A stretch of 64,000 nucleotides of DNA from Stenotrophomonas maltophilia (GCA_002387845.1 DGLB01000030.1:411-64410); one strand, 5' to 3'; shown: positions 32,555-41,839, counted from the stretch's first letter. The notes: generated from the letters alone by a model not told the origin. Numbers and translations are program-made.

Positions 32555-33379
32555 ATGTCTCCCATTCTGTTCTGCATCGTGGTGTTCGCCGGCCTGCTGC
32601 ATGCCAGCTGGAACGCCATCGTCAAGCGTGGCAGCGATACGCTGCTGACGACCCTGCTGGTGACCGGATCGGCGGCCCTCATCGCCGCGGTCCTGCTGCC
32701 GTTCGTGCCGGCGCTGGATCCGCGCAGCTGGCCCTGGCTGGCCGCTTCCACGGTGCTGCAGGCGGGGTACTACGTGCTGGTGGCGCGGACGTATCGGGTC
32801 ACGGATATGAGCGCGTCCTACCCGGTGATGCGTGGATTGGCTCCGCTGCTGGTGGCGGTGGTGGGTGCGCAGTGGCTGGGGGAACGCTTGCCTGTGCTGG
32901 CGTGGGGCGGCATCGGGCTGGTGTGCCTGGGCATCCTGAGCATGACGCACGGAGTGCAGCGGCGGCATCTGGCGCTGCCTTTGATCAACGCGATGGTGAT
33001 TGCGACCTACACGCTGGTGGATGCCACCGGGGCCCGCCTGTCCGGATCTGCTCCCGCTTACACGCTGTGGTTGTTCCTGTTGTCAGGATTGCCGTTGCCG
33101 GTGTGGGCGCTGTGTACGCGGGCGAGGCAGCTGCGGGCTTATGCGCGTGACAACTGGGGTTATGGGCTGGTTGGGGGTGTTGGGACGCTGGTGTCGTATG
33201 GGTTGGCGTTGTGGGCGATGACGCTGGCTCCGGTGGCGATGGTGTCTGCGCTGCGCGAGACCTCGATACTGTTTGGGGTGTTGATCTCGGCGTGGGTGCT
33301 GCGTGAACGGGTGAGTCGGCGACGGTGGGGGGCGGCTGGGTTGATTGTGGCCGGGGCGGTGGTGTTGCGGGTGGCGTAG
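32555..33379 (+). CDS. EamA/DMT-family transporter
   Basis: A 274-residue membrane protein with about ten hydrophobic segments in two EamA-like halves (residues 1-130 and 140-274). Motifs typical of the family are HASWNAIVKRG near residue 16, LRETSILFGVLISAWVLRE near residue 230 and VMRGLAPLLVAVVGAQWLGE near residue 90. Members export small molecules such as amino acids or metabolites; no substrate can be named. CCGGGG precedes the ATG at 32555. Codon use in the last third shifts towards G-ending codons with long G runs, which looks like drift rather than transfer. Confidence 0.9.
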   Translation: MSPILFCIVVFAGLLHASWNAIVKRGSDTLLTTLLVTGSAALIAAVLLPFVPALDPRSWPWLAASTVLQAGYYVLVARTYRVTDMSASYPVMRGLAPLLVAVVGAQWLGERLPVLAWGGIGLVCLGILSMTHGVQRRHLALPLINAMVIATYTLVDATGARLSGSAPAYTLWLFLLSGLPLPVWALCTRARQLRAYARDNWGYGLVGGVGTLVSYGLALWAMTLAPVAMVSALRETSILFGVLISAWVLRERVSRRRWGAAGLIVAGAVVLRVA

Positions 33380-33446
33380 TGACACGCCATGCGTGTCATT
33401 ACGGTGTGGGGGGCGATGGTTCGGTGGTCAGGGCGTCGGAACGGAG

Positions 33447-33471
33447 AGCAGCCGGGCGAGCCCGGCTCTAC
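33447..33471 (-). repeat. SMAG-like REP element
   Basis: Reverse-oriented copy AGCAGCCGGGCGAGCCCGGC followed by TCTAC. It overlaps the last four bases of the methyltransferase gene (stop at 33468-33470) and lies between convergent genes. Confidence 0.85.
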
Positions 33472-34304
33472 GGGTTTGCGCCTTCGATTACCCAGCAGGC
33501 GGCGGTGAAGTGCACGCGGTCGCCGACTCCGAAAGGTGCGAAGGCGGCTTCCAGGGTGTCCAGGATTCGCTCGCGTTCCGCCGCATCCAGCGTTTCGCTG
33601 CGCAGCGCGGTGCCGACCGGGCCCAGCAGCGACAGGTAGGTGCGCAGGTCACTGCGCGCGATCTCGCACGGCATGTCCAGCGGCGTGATCGCCACCTCGC
33701 CCCAACCGGCGGATTCCAATATGCCCCGCACCTTGTCCGGGTCCGCAAACGCAAACTGCCCCGGGCCATCGGGCACGCGCGGCGGCAATGGCAGCAATGG
33801 TGCCGCCGCCCGTTCGGCGGTGGTCATGAACGGATTGTCGGCGGCGCTGCGCCAGACCACGGCGTGCAGCGTGCCGCCTTGCCGGGTGGTTTCGCGCAGG
33901 CGGGTGAATGCCTGTATGGGGTTGTCGAAGAACATCACCCCGAAGCGCGACACGATGTGGTCGACCGAACCGGCGGGCAGCGGGGGTTGGCCGGCATCGC
34001 TGGCGATGAACTCGACCGGCAGGCCGGCGTTGGCGGCGCGCTGGCGTGCCACTTCAATCATGGGTGCCGAGAGATCGATGCCGATGGCACGCCCGCCGGG
34101 ACCAAGACGGCGGGCGAGGGTAAGCGTGGTGTCGCCGGTGCCGCAGCCCACGTCCAGCACGCGCCGGTTGGTGTTCAACGGTACGGTCTGCGCCAGGTGG
34201 GTGGCGAAGCCGTCGAACATTTCATCGAGGATGCGTTGCGCGGTGACCCAGGCGTGGCCGGCGGGGCCGTTCCAGAGGGCGGATTGGGTGGGGGTTTCGG
34301 CCAT
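33468..34304 (-). CDS. Class I SAM-dependent methyltransferase
   Basis: A 278-residue protein with a Rossmann-type methyltransferase core: motif I VLDVGCGTGDT near residues 49-59, motif II IGIDLSAPMIEVARQRA, acidic position D103 in FIASDAGQPPLP, and motif IV/post-I HIVSRFGVMFF. The pattern recalls UbiE/COQ5-like or general class I enzymes acting on small molecules. Substrate unknown. The gene ends inside a SMAG-like repeat. It is 59 bp upstream of mntH's stop on the same strand, but no functional link is evident. Confidence 0.9.
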   Translation of the reverse strand: MAETPTQSALWNGPAGHAWVTAQRILDEMFDGFATHLAQTVPLNTNRRVLDVGCGTGDTTLTLARRLGPGGRAIGIDLSAPMIEVARQRAANAGLPVEFIASDAGQPPLPAGSVDHIVSRFGVMFFDNPIQAFTRLRETTRQGGTLHAVVWRSAADNPFMTTAERAAAPLLPLPPRVPDGPGQFAFADPDKVRGILESAGWGEVAITPLDMPCEIARSDLRTYLSLLGPVGTALRSETLDAAERERILDTLEAAFAPFGVGDRVHFTAACWVIEGANP

Positions 34305-34362
34305 GTCCAGGGTTCGCAGGGTAGGGGCGCGGGTTACGGTACGGCCTGAACCAAGGTTGAGG

Positions 34363-35682
34363 TCAAGCGCCCATCCATTCGACCAGCAACTTAACGTTCA
34401 ACACCACGATCACCCCGGCAATCAGCCACGCCAGCGTCAGCAACCAGCGCGGGGCCACCAGCGCGCCCATCTTGGCTCTGTTGCCGACGAACATCACCAG
34501 CGGAATCACCGCGAACGGCAACTGCATCGACAGCACCACCTGGCTCAGCACCAGCAGCTTGGCCGTGCCTTGTTCGCCATACAGCGCGGTCACCGCCACC
34601 ACCGGCACGATGGCAATACCGCGGGTCAGCAGCCGCCGTATCCACGGGGCCATGCGCAGGCGCAGGAAGCCTTCCATCACGATCTGCCCGGCCAGGGTGG
34701 CGGTCACGGTGGAATTGATGCCCGAGGCCAGCAACGCGACCGCGAACAGGGTGGAGGCCAGCCCAACCCCGAGCATCGGAGCCAGCAGTTCGTAGGCCTG
34801 CTCGATTTCCTGCACATCGGTGCGCCCATTGGCGTGGAACACCGCCGCGGCCAGAATCAGAATCGAGGCGTTGATGAACAAGGCCAGCATCAGCGCCAGG
34901 GTGCTGTCGGTCACCGCCCAGCGCAGTGCGCCCCGGCGGCCAGTGTCGGTGCGCGGGTAGGCGCGGGTCTGCACGATGGACGAATGCAGGTACAGGTTGT
35001 GTGGCATCACCGTGGCCCCGATGATGCCGATGGCCAGGTACAGCGCGTGCGGATTGGTCACGACCTCGGCGCGCGGAATGAACCCGGCAAGGACGTCATG
35101 CACGGGCGGGGCGGCCAACACGATCTGCACCGCGAAGCAGCCGAAGATGACCAGCAGCAGCGCGATGACGAACGCCTCCAGTGCGCGGAAGCCGCGATGC
35201 ATCAGCCACAGCACCAGTACCACGTCGATGGCGGTGATGATCGCGCCCACCACCAGCGGCAGTCCGAACAGCAGCTTCAACGCGATGGCGGTGCCGATCA
35301 CCTCGGCCAGGTCGCAGGCGATGATCGCCACTTCGCACAGCAGCCACAGGCACAGGTTCACCGGTTTGCTGAAGTGGTCGCGGCAGGCCTGGGCGAGATC
35401 GCGCCCGGTGGCGATACCGAGGCGGGCAGAAAGCCCCTGCAGGACGATGGCCATCAGGTTGGAGACCAGGATCACCGACAGCAGCAGGTAGCCGAACTGC
35501 GCGCCGCCGGCGATGTCGGTGGCCCAGTTGCCGGGGTCCATGTAACCCACCGAGACCATGTAGCCCGGGCCGAGAAATGCGAGCAGGCGGAACCACCAGT
35601 GGCCGCCCTGGGGGACGGCGACGCTGGCATTCATTTCGCCCAGGCTGGGCGAGGTGGCAGAGGGGGGAGGGGGCGGGTTCAT
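34363..35682 (-). CDS. mntH: Nramp-family Mn(II)/divalent metal transporter
   Basis: A 439-residue proton-coupled metal transporter with about eleven membrane segments. Both metal-site motifs are seen: DPGNWAT in helix 1 (VGYMDPGNWATDIAGG) and MPHNLYLHSS in helix 6. The length is normal for bacterial MntH. The ATG at 35682 is taken; an internal ATG at 35634 would remove a Pro-rich leader. An MntR-like operator lies 7-26 bp upstream of the start, so manganese-dependent repression is very likely. Located downstream of a LysR gene on the same strand, but with its own control site between. Confidence 0.95.
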   Translation of the reverse strand: MNPPPPPSATSPSLGEMNASVAVPQGGHWWFRLLAFLGPGYMVSVGYMDPGNWATDIAGGAQFGYLLLSVILVSNLMAIVLQGLSARLGIATGRDLAQACRDHFSKPVNLCLWLLCEVAIIACDLAEVIGTAIALKLLFGLPLVVGAIITAIDVVLVLWLMHRGFRALEAFVIALLLVIFGCFAVQIVLAAPPVHDVLAGFIPRAEVVTNPHALYLAIGIIGATVMPHNLYLHSSIVQTRAYPRTDTGRRGALRWAVTDSTLALMLALFINASILILAAAVFHANGRTDVQEIEQAYELLAPMLGVGLASTLFAVALLASGINSTVTATLAGQIVMEGFLRLRMAPWIRRLLTRGIAIVPVVAVTALYGEQGTAKLLVLSQVVLSMQLPFAVIPLVMFVGNRAKMGALVAPRWLLTLAWLIAGVIVVLNVKLLVEWMGA

Positions 35683-35688
35683 GGCCCG

Positions 35689-35708
35689 AATATAGCAGGG
35701 GCTATGTT
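35689..35708. promoter_or_regulatory. MntR-type operator of mntH
   Basis: AATATAGCAGGGGCTATGTT, an inverted repeat with arms ATAGC and GCTAT. It matches the known E. coli mntH MntR site (AACATAGCAAAGGCTATGTT) at 17 of 20 positions, as I recall that site. It begins seven bases before the mntH start, so bound MntR would block the promoter or its downstream edge. MntR itself is not encoded in the window. Confidence 0.85.
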
Positions 35709-35729
35709 ATGAAGGTGGTGCAATGTGGG

Positions 35730-36668
35730 TCAATTCGACACCCGGCGCATGCCGTGGGTGCCCGGCAACTGCTGCTTCATCGCATCCACGAACGCCCGCA
35801 GGCGGCTGGGCATCTGCCGGCTGGAGGGAAACACCAGGTACACCGGCAGCGCGGGCGCCTCCCAGCCCGGCACCAGCTGCACCAGCCGTCCCTCGCGCAG
35901 GTCCGCTTCCACCAGCCACGACGACACCACCGCCGCACCCAGCCCGGCCACCGCCGCCTGCCGGGCCACGAACAGATTGCCGGTCAGCAGCCGTGGTTGG
36001 ATGTCCACCCGCAGCCCCGGGCCCTGGTCGGCGGGCAGCAGGGTCAGGTGCTCACGGTAGTACTTGGTCAGGGCGATCCAGGGCAGGGTGGGCAGCCGGT
36101 CCGGATCGGCTGGATCGCCATCGCCGACGACCGCAGGCGCGGCAATCACGATGCGCGGCACGTCGGCCAGATGCACGGCCACCAGCTGCGGCTCGGTGAC
36201 CGGCCCGACCCGGATCGCACAATCGATGGCGTCGGCGATGAAGTTCGGCGGCTCGTCGTCCAGCATCCACTCCACCGATACCTTGGGGTAGCGCGCCAGG
36301 AACTGCAGCATCGGTTCCAGCAGCTGGGCCTGGCCGAAGGCATGCGGAACCACCACGCGCAGCCGGCCCTGGGGTTCGTCGGCTTCGCCGCGCAGGTCGG
36401 CCTGGATGGCGTCCCATTCTTCCACCAGGCTGCGCGCGTGCGCATAGCAGCGCTGGCCGTCCTCGGTGAGCATCATCTGGTGGGTGGAACGCTGCAGCAG
36501 GTGCAGCCCGAACAGTCGCTCCAGCGCCTGCAGGCGGCGGCTGACGGTGGGCTGGGTGGTGCCGAGCTGGGCGGCGGCCGCCGAGAGGCTGCCGGTGTCG
36601 ACAATGCGTACGAAGGTGCGCAGCAGGTCGATCCGGTCCGCGCCGGCGGCGCTGGCAGGGGTGCTCAT
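35730..36668 (-). CDS. LysR-family transcriptional regulator
   Basis: A 312-residue LysR-type regulator: N-terminal winged helix (residues 14-72, FVRIVDTGSLSAAAAQLGTT then QPTVSRRLQALE) and a two-lobed effector domain from residue 95. The ATG at 36668 has GAAGG five bases upstream. It is divergent from an MFS transporter gene across 97 bp, the classical layout in which a LysR protein controls its neighbour and itself; a matching palindrome overlaps its own start. Confidence 0.92.
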   Translation of the reverse strand: MSTPASAAGADRIDLLRTFVRIVDTGSLSAAAAQLGTTQPTVSRRLQALERLFGLHLLQRSTHQMMLTEDGQRCYAHARSLVEEWDAIQADLRGEADEPQGRLRVVVPHAFGQAQLLEPMLQFLARYPKVSVEWMLDDEPPNFIADAIDCAIRVGPVTEPQLVAVHLADVPRIVIAAPAVVGDGDPADPDRLPTLPWIALTKYYREHLTLLPADQGPGLRVDIQPRLLTGNLFVARQAAVAGLGAAVVSSWLVEADLREGRLVQLVPGWEAPALPVYLVFPSSRQMPSRLRAFVDAMKQQLPGTHGMRRVSN

Positions 36669-36682
36669 ACAACCTTCGTATG
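36666..36682. promoter_or_regulatory. Candidate LysR box
   Basis: CATAC-AACCTTC-GTATG, a perfect 5-bp inverted repeat with a seven-base spacer that contains the T-N11-A core of LysR-type sites. It overlaps the start codon and ribosome binding site of the LysR gene, about 85 bp before the MFS start, so it would fit autorepression better than activation. Confidence 0.45.
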
Positions 36683-36765
36683 ACGGATATGTACCCAAGC
36701 CTACTACACGCCCCGGCGAATGAAGCGGATCCTAGCCGCCATCTTCCTCCCCCCAGGAGTGGCTC

Positions 36766-37959
36766 ATGTCCACAACGCATATCAACACCGCGGTGCGGCC
36801 CACGCACGGCGTCCCCAGCCGGCTGATCGTCTCGCTGGCGGCCGGAGCCGGCTTTTCGGTCGCGTCCATTTACTACAGCCAGCCGATGCTGGGCGTCATC
36901 AGCGGCGGGCTGGGCAGCAGCGAGCAGGCCACCGGCATGGTGCCGACGCTGACCCAGCTGGGTTATGCGCTGGGCATTCTGCTGCTGGCCCCGCTCGGCG
37001 ACCGTTTCGATCGGCGCCGGCTGATTCTGGTGAAGTCGCTGGTGTTGGCAGCGGCACTGACCTTCGCGGCGGTGGCCGGCAACCTGCCGACGCTGCTGCT
37101 GGCCAGCCTGCTGGTCGGGTTGATGGCGACCGTGGCGCAGGACGTGGTGCCGGCCGCCGCTGTGCTGGCACCGGAGGCGCATCGCGGTGCGGTGGTGGGC
37201 AAGGTGATGACCGGCCTGCTGCTGGGCATTCTGCTGTCGCGCGTGGCCAGTGGGCTGGTCGCCGAATGGCTGGGCTGGCGCGCCATGTTCGGGCTGGCGG
37301 CAGGCTCGGTGGTGCTGATGGCGCTGGCCCTGGCGCGTGAGCTGCCGCATATGGCCCCGACCACGAAGCTGGCCTATCCGGCGTTGCTGCGGTCGCTGTA
37401 TGGCCTGTGGAAGGGGCAGCCGCAGCTGCGTCGTGCGGTGTATGCGCAGGGCCTGCTGGCGGTGGGCTTCAGTGCGTTCTGGTCGACGCTGGCGGTGATG
37501 CTGCATACCCGTTATGGGCTGGGCAGTGCGGTGGCGGGCGCGTTTGGTATTGCGGGCGCGGCGGGTGCATTGGCGGCACCGTTGGCCGGGCGCTGGGCTG
37601 ACAGGCTGGGCAGCCATGCGGTGGCGCGGATCGCCATTCTGATTGCGCTGGGTGGATTTGGGTTGTTGCTGCTGGACCCGCTGCTGCCGCGCGTGGCCAT
37701 TCTGCCGCTGCTGGCGGTGAGCGCGGTGGTGTTTGATTTCGGGTTCCAGTCGGCGTTGGTGTCGCACCAGACGCTGGTTTATGGGTTGGCACCGGAGGCG
37801 CGCAGCCGGTTGAATGCGTTGTTGTTCACCGGCGTGTTCCTGGGCATGGCCAGTGGCGGCGCGTTGGGCGCGGTGGCGCTGGCGCAGTGGGGGTGGATGG
37901 GGGTGGCCGGGTTGGCCGTAGTGGCGGCGACGGCGAGTTTGTTGCAGCGGTTGCGTTGA
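36766..37959 (+). CDS. MFS transporter
   Basis: A 397-residue transporter with 12 hydrophobic segments. Motif A between helices 2 and 3 reads LAPLGDRFDRRRLIL (about residues 79-93), and a second copy appears as APLAGRWADRLGSHAVAR after helix 8. FSVASIYYSQPMLG near residue 30 is common in drug/sugar efflux members of the YdeA/YdhP-like group. AGGAG stands before the ATG. Divergent from the LysR regulator that probably controls it. Substrate unknown. Confidence 0.9.
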   Translation: MSTTHINTAVRPTHGVPSRLIVSLAAGAGFSVASIYYSQPMLGVISGGLGSSEQATGMVPTLTQLGYALGILLLAPLGDRFDRRRLILVKSLVLAAALTFAAVAGNLPTLLLASLLVGLMATVAQDVVPAAAVLAPEAHRGAVVGKVMTGLLLGILLSRVASGLVAEWLGWRAMFGLAAGSVVLMALALARELPHMAPTTKLAYPALLRSLYGLWKGQPQLRRAVYAQGLLAVGFSAFWSTLAVMLHTRYGLGSAVAGAFGIAGAAGALAAPLAGRWADRLGSHAVARIAILIALGGFGLLLLDPLLPRVAILPLLAVSAVVFDFGFQSALVSHQTLVYGLAPEARSRLNALLFTGVFLGMASGGALGAVALAQWGWMGVAGLAVVAATASLLQRLR

Positions 37960-37973
37960 CGGTTGACGCGAAG

Positions 37974-37998
37974 AGCAGCCGGGCAAGCCCGGCTCTAC
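37974..37998 (-). repeat. SMAG-like REP element
   Basis: Reverse-oriented AGCAGCCGGGCAAGCCCGGC followed by TCTAC, 15 bp after the MFS stop. It runs directly into a tandem repeat and probably forms the 3' hairpin of the MFS mRNA. Confidence 0.85.
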
Positions 37999-38112
37999 GG
38001 GAGGGTCGTGCGCGGAATGTTGCCGGAGCGCCGGCGGGAGGGTCGTGCGCCGAATGTTGCCCGGTTGCGCCGGCGGGAGGGGCACGCGCGGAATGTTGGC
38101 CGGTAGCGCCGG
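37999..38112. repeat. Three tandem 38-bp repeats
   Basis: Three units (37999-38035, 38036-38074, 38075-38112) share GGGAGGGTCGTGCGCGGAAT, then GTTGCC and GCGCCGGC, with a few changes each. The third runs into CGTTGGCCGGCC. The array separates the convergent MFS and response-regulator genes. The unit resembles neither SMAG nor the 44-bp repeat at 22897 except for the terminal GCGCCGGC. Confidence 0.75.
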
Positions 38113-38153
38113 CCGTTGGCCGGCCCAGGCGATGCATCACCGTTCGGAGGCGA

Positions 38154-38828
38154 TCAGGCGTCGCCGTCACCCGCAGCATCATCCAGACTGATGATCCCGC
38201 GCTTCAACGCCAACGTCACCGCGTGGGTCCGGTCGCGCGCGCCCAGCTTCTCCATGATGTTCTTCATGTGCGCTTTCACGGTCTGCTCGGAAATCCCCAT
38301 CTGCTCGCCAATGGCCTTGTTCGAGCGACCGGCCGCGACATGACCGAGCACCTCGGTCTCGCGCGGTGACAGGCTGTCTTCCACCACATGTGCGGCGATG
38401 CTGGCGGCCAGTGCCGCCGGCACGCCGGCGCGACGGCCGCTGTGCACGGTGCGGATGGTGTCCACCAGCTCATGCCGCAGCATGTCCTTGAGCAGGTAAC
38501 CGCTGGCCCCGGCCTGCAGCGCCTTCACCGCGCGGACGTCGCCACGATAGGTGGTCAGCACGATGATGCGTGCACGCGGGTCGTGGTGGCGGATGCGGGT
38601 GATCGCCTCCACGCCGTCCACGCGCGGCAGCTGCAGGTCCATCAGCACCACGTCGGGGCGCAGCGCCAGGTACTGGGCGACGGCCTCTTCGCCGTCGCTG
38701 GCCTCGCCGAGCAGGCGCATGTCCGGTTGCAGGCCGAGCAGGGCGGCCAGCCCGTCGCGCAGCAGCGGGTGGTCATCCACCACCAGGATGCCGATCGACG
38801 CACTGGCGTCGGAAGAAGGAGCGGTCAT
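38154..38828 (-). CDS. NarL/LuxR-type response regulator
   Basis: A 224-residue regulator. Receiver: acidic pair D18-D19, phosphoacceptor D64 (VVLMDLQLPRVDG), Lys in GYLLKDM. Output: LuxR helix-turn-helix with LSPRETEVLGHVAAGRSNKA and ISEQTVKAHMKNIMEKLGAR. The start overlaps the kinase stop (ATGA), so kinase and regulator are coupled and form a pair. GGAGA stands before the ATG. Confidence 0.95.
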   Translation of the reverse strand: MTAPSSDASASIGILVVDDHPLLRDGLAALLGLQPDMRLLGEASDGEEAVAQYLALRPDVVLMDLQLPRVDGVEAITRIRHHDPRARIIVLTTYRGDVRAVKALQAGASGYLLKDMLRHELVDTIRTVHSGRRAGVPAALAASIAAHVVEDSLSPRETEVLGHVAAGRSNKAIGEQMGISEQTVKAHMKNIMEKLGARDRTHAVTLALKRGIISLDDAAGDGDA

Positions 38829-41800
38829 GCGGTGTCTCCAGGGGCAGTGCGCCAGCGCCACGGGCGGCGCGGCAGGTAGATGCGGTCGCGGGGCAGGAAC
38901 AGTTCCATCTCGGTGCCCGCCCCGGCGCGCGACCACAGGCGCAGGCGCGCACCCAGGCGCTCGGCGCGCTCGCGCATGCCGACCAGGCCCCAGCGGCCCT
39001 CCGGCAGTGTATCGGGCAGACCGTCGCCATCATCGCGGATATGCAGGCGCAGGCCGCGCCGGGTGTAGGCCAGCTCCACTTCCACGGCCCCTGCGTTGGC
39101 GTGCTGCAAGGCATTGAGCAGCGCCTCGCGGCCAATCAGGTAGACCTCTTCAACGGCGTCCGGGCGCAGGGCGCGCGGGGTGCCTTCCACGTTCAGTCGC
39201 AGCGCCGGGCTGTCCGTGCCTTCAGCGCGTTCGCCATATACCTGCACCAGCGCTGCGCCCAGGTCCTGGTCGCCGGTGGAGCCGTCACGCAGCAGGCTGA
39301 CCCGCTCGCGGCCCTCGGCCAGCACCTGTTCGGCCTGCTGCATGGCGGCCTCCAGGGCCTCGCGCACGGTCGGATGCGCGTGTTCGGAATGGCTGACCGC
39401 GTGCAGGCGCAGGATCAGGCCCTGGGTGCCCTGCAGCAGGGTGTCGTGCAGTTCGCGGGCGATGCGCTCGCGCTCGGCGTGGCGTTCCTTCAGCCGTGCA
39501 CGCACCAGCTGGGTCAGGCGGCGGCTGCGCAGACGCACCGCCAGCGCAATGGCGGCCAGCACCAGCAGCACGCACAGCGCCTTGAACCACACGGCCTGGT
39601 ACCACATGGGTGCAATGCGGAAGGCGCGCTGCGCGGGGTGCTCGCTCCACACGCTGTCCTGGTTGGCCGCCATCACTTCGAAGCGATAGGCCCCCGGCGG
39701 CAGGTTGGTGAACAAGGCGCGGGTAAGCGTGCCGGCCTCCTGCCATTGCTCATCCAGGCCGAGCAGGCGGTAGCGGTAGCGGGTGCGCTCGGGGCGGGTA
39801 AGCGAGACGGCGGTGTAGTCGATCTGCAACTGGGTGGTGCCGGCGGGCAGCACGTCGCCATCGCGTAGCGGACGCTGCTGGTTGGTCCATGACACCTGGC
39901 TGATGCGCGGCTGCGGGGCGGGCGTGCGCGGCGCGGCGTGCAGGGTATCCAGCCAGGCCAGGCCCTGGTTGGTGGACAGCCACAGCAGGCCGTCCGGGGC
40001 CAACACCGCACTGGGCACCGGCGAGGACTGCGCGGCAATGCCGGGCATGCCATCCACCGCGTCGAACAGACGCGGGTCCACCGCGCGGCCCTCCAGCGTG
40101 GCAGTGGCCAGGGTGCCGCCCTCGATCCGCACCAGTCCGCGCGCACCATTGAGCCAGTACTGCCCGTTACCGTCCTCGACGATGCCGGTGATGCCTTCGA
40201 ACAGACCCGGTGTGGCGGTGCGTGCGTTGTGGAAGTAACCGTCGGGCCCGAGCAGGGCGAGACCGTTCTCGCCGGCCACCCACAGCCGGGTGCCGAGCAA
40301 TGCGGTGGCGGAGATCGGACCCACATCCAGTCCCTGCGCCGCGCCGTACTGCCGCCAGCTGCCGTTTTCGAGGACCCGCAGATGGCCGTCCGGGAAGCCG
40401 ATCAGCAGCTGCTGCCGTGGACCGCTGGACAGGCTTGAGCAGGCCCGGGCGGGCAGCCTCGCATCGGTCAGCCAGTGGCCACGCGTGTAGTGCACGATGC
40501 GGTCGGCCCCGTAGCAGAACCAGGCATCGTCGGCCGAAACCGCCACCATTGCGCGCAGGTCGCGTGCAGAGGCGGTACCGGGATGCAGGTCCGCGTTTGC
40601 ACCGTGGTGACGCAGGCGGACGAAGTCCGCGCCCAGCAGCCAGAGCGGCTGGGTCGTGCGGGTGGCGGGCTGACGCCACGCGCTCATCGAGGCGGCCAGC
40701 AGATCGCGCTGCAGCGCCAGCGGCTGCAGGTCCTCGCCATACCCGAACACGCTGCCGTCCTGCGCGCGATACAGCGTGCGCAACGGGTCGGCCGGGCCGG
40801 GCAGGGGCAGGGCACGCACGTCGTGTTCGCGGAAGCGGTTCAGCCCGAGGTTGGTGCCCACCCACAGATTGTGTTCGCGGTCTTCCAACAAGGGCGAGGC
40901 GGTGGTGGAGGTCAGCCCCTGGGCCGCATCGAAGCGCTCCACCCGCGGTGCGTGGTCACGGTCAAAGCTGACCCGGAACACGCCGCCATTGGCAATGAAG
41001 CTACCCCACAGGCTGCCATCGCTGGCAAAGCGCAGGCGCGCGGCGCGTAGTTCCGGAAGCGCGCCGGCGCGACGCTGCGCTTCCGGCAGCAGGCCATTCC
41101 GGTCCGCCACCGGCATCACCCCGTGCTGGCGGTCGCCCAGCCACAGCTGCCCATCGGCACGCAGGGCCAGCACGGACAATCGGGATACCGCCAGGGGCAA
41201 CGGCTCGAAGCGGGTGGCGTGCGCGGGCAACCGCCACAGCTGGCCGCCGGCCAGGAGCCACAATGTGCCGAAGCGGTCGCGCAGCGCCCAGTGTGCCGGC
41301 ACATCACCAATGCCCATGGCCGCGGTAGGCACTTGCCAGCGTGTGCCGTCGAACCAGCGCAGTCCGCCATCGGCGGCGGCCCACAGACGACCGCTGGCGT
41401 CGCGTTCCAGCTTCGGCACCAGTCCCGGTGGCAGGCCTTCGGCCGCCTGGTAATGGCGCAGCGTTCCGTCACGCGCCCACTGGCTGATGCCGGCGTTGTA
41501 ATAGGCGATCCACAGCGTGCCGTCGTCGTCGCGGCGCAGCGTGGTCATGTTGGACGAAGGGAAGCGCGCGCCGTCCGGTGCGTCCTGGCGGGTGAACTGA
41601 CGGCCGTCGAAGCGGTACAGCCCCGAACCGGTCGCCAGCAGCAGGCCGTTCTGTGGGGTTTCGGCCATGTCCCAGATGTCACCGGGAGCGCCCTGGCCCA
41701 CGACCCACGCGGTGTGCTGGAACGCGTTGAGTCCCTGCCCATTCGCCAGTGCCGGCAGCAGGCACACGCAGGCCAGCGTCCAGCGGCGTGCGTGGCGGGC

Positions 41801-41839
41801 CAGCCAGAGGAGCGGACGGGTCAGGGTGGGGGGCGACAT
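38825..41839 (-). CDS. Reg_prop/Y_Y_Y sensor histidine kinase
   Basis: A 1004-residue kinase. After a signal peptide (LACVCLLPALANGQG) a periplasmic part of about 680 residues carries Reg_prop-type beta-propeller repeats (DDGTLWIAYYNAG, ASGRLWAAADGGLRWFDG, REHNLWVGTNLGLNRF, DGLLWLSTNQGLAWLD). A Y_Y_Y domain follows at about 650-735 (FTNLPPGAYRFEVMAANQDS), then one membrane helix (ALCVLLVLAAIALAVRL, about 745-762) and a HisKA_3 domain with His798 in ERIARELHDTLLQGTQG. The ATPase has NALQHANAG and DDGDGLPD, WGLVGMRERAERL. The propeller suggests sensing of a polymer or sugar in the periplasm, but no substrate genes adjoin. Confidence 0.93.
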   Translation of the reverse strand: MSPPTLTRPLLWLARHARRWTLACVCLLPALANGQGLNAFQHTAWVVGQGAPGDIWDMAETPQNGLLLATGSGLYRFDGRQFTRQDAPDGARFPSSNMTTLRRDDDGTLWIAYYNAGISQWARDGTLRHYQAAEGLPPGLVPKLERDASGRLWAAADGGLRWFDGTRWQVPTAAMGIGDVPAHWALRDRFGTLWLLAGGQLWRLPAHATRFEPLPLAVSRLSVLALRADGQLWLGDRQHGVMPVADRNGLLPEAQRRAGALPELRAARLRFASDGSLWGSFIANGGVFRVSFDRDHAPRVERFDAAQGLTSTTASPLLEDREHNLWVGTNLGLNRFREHDVRALPLPGPADPLRTLYRAQDGSVFGYGEDLQPLALQRDLLAASMSAWRQPATRTTQPLWLLGADFVRLRHHGANADLHPGTASARDLRAMVAVSADDAWFCYGADRIVHYTRGHWLTDARLPARACSSLSSGPRQQLLIGFPDGHLRVLENGSWRQYGAAQGLDVGPISATALLGTRLWVAGENGLALLGPDGYFHNARTATPGLFEGITGIVEDGNGQYWLNGARGLVRIEGGTLATATLEGRAVDPRLFDAVDGMPGIAAQSSPVPSAVLAPDGLLWLSTNQGLAWLDTLHAAPRTPAPQPRISQVSWTNQQRPLRDGDVLPAGTTQLQIDYTAVSLTRPERTRYRYRLLGLDEQWQEAGTLTRALFTNLPPGAYRFEVMAANQDSVWSEHPAQRAFRIAPMWYQAVWFKALCVLLVLAAIALAVRLRSRRLTQLVRARLKERHAERERIARELHDTLLQGTQGLILRLHAVSHSEHAHPTVREALEAAMQQAEQVLAEGRERVSLLRDGSTGDQDLGAALVQVYGERAEGTDSPALRLNVEGTPRALRPDAVEEVYLIGREALLNALQHANAGAVEVELAYTRRGLRLHIRDDGDGLPDTLPEGRWGLVGMRERAERLGARLRLWSRAGAGTEMELFLPRDRIYLPRRPWRWRTAPGDTA

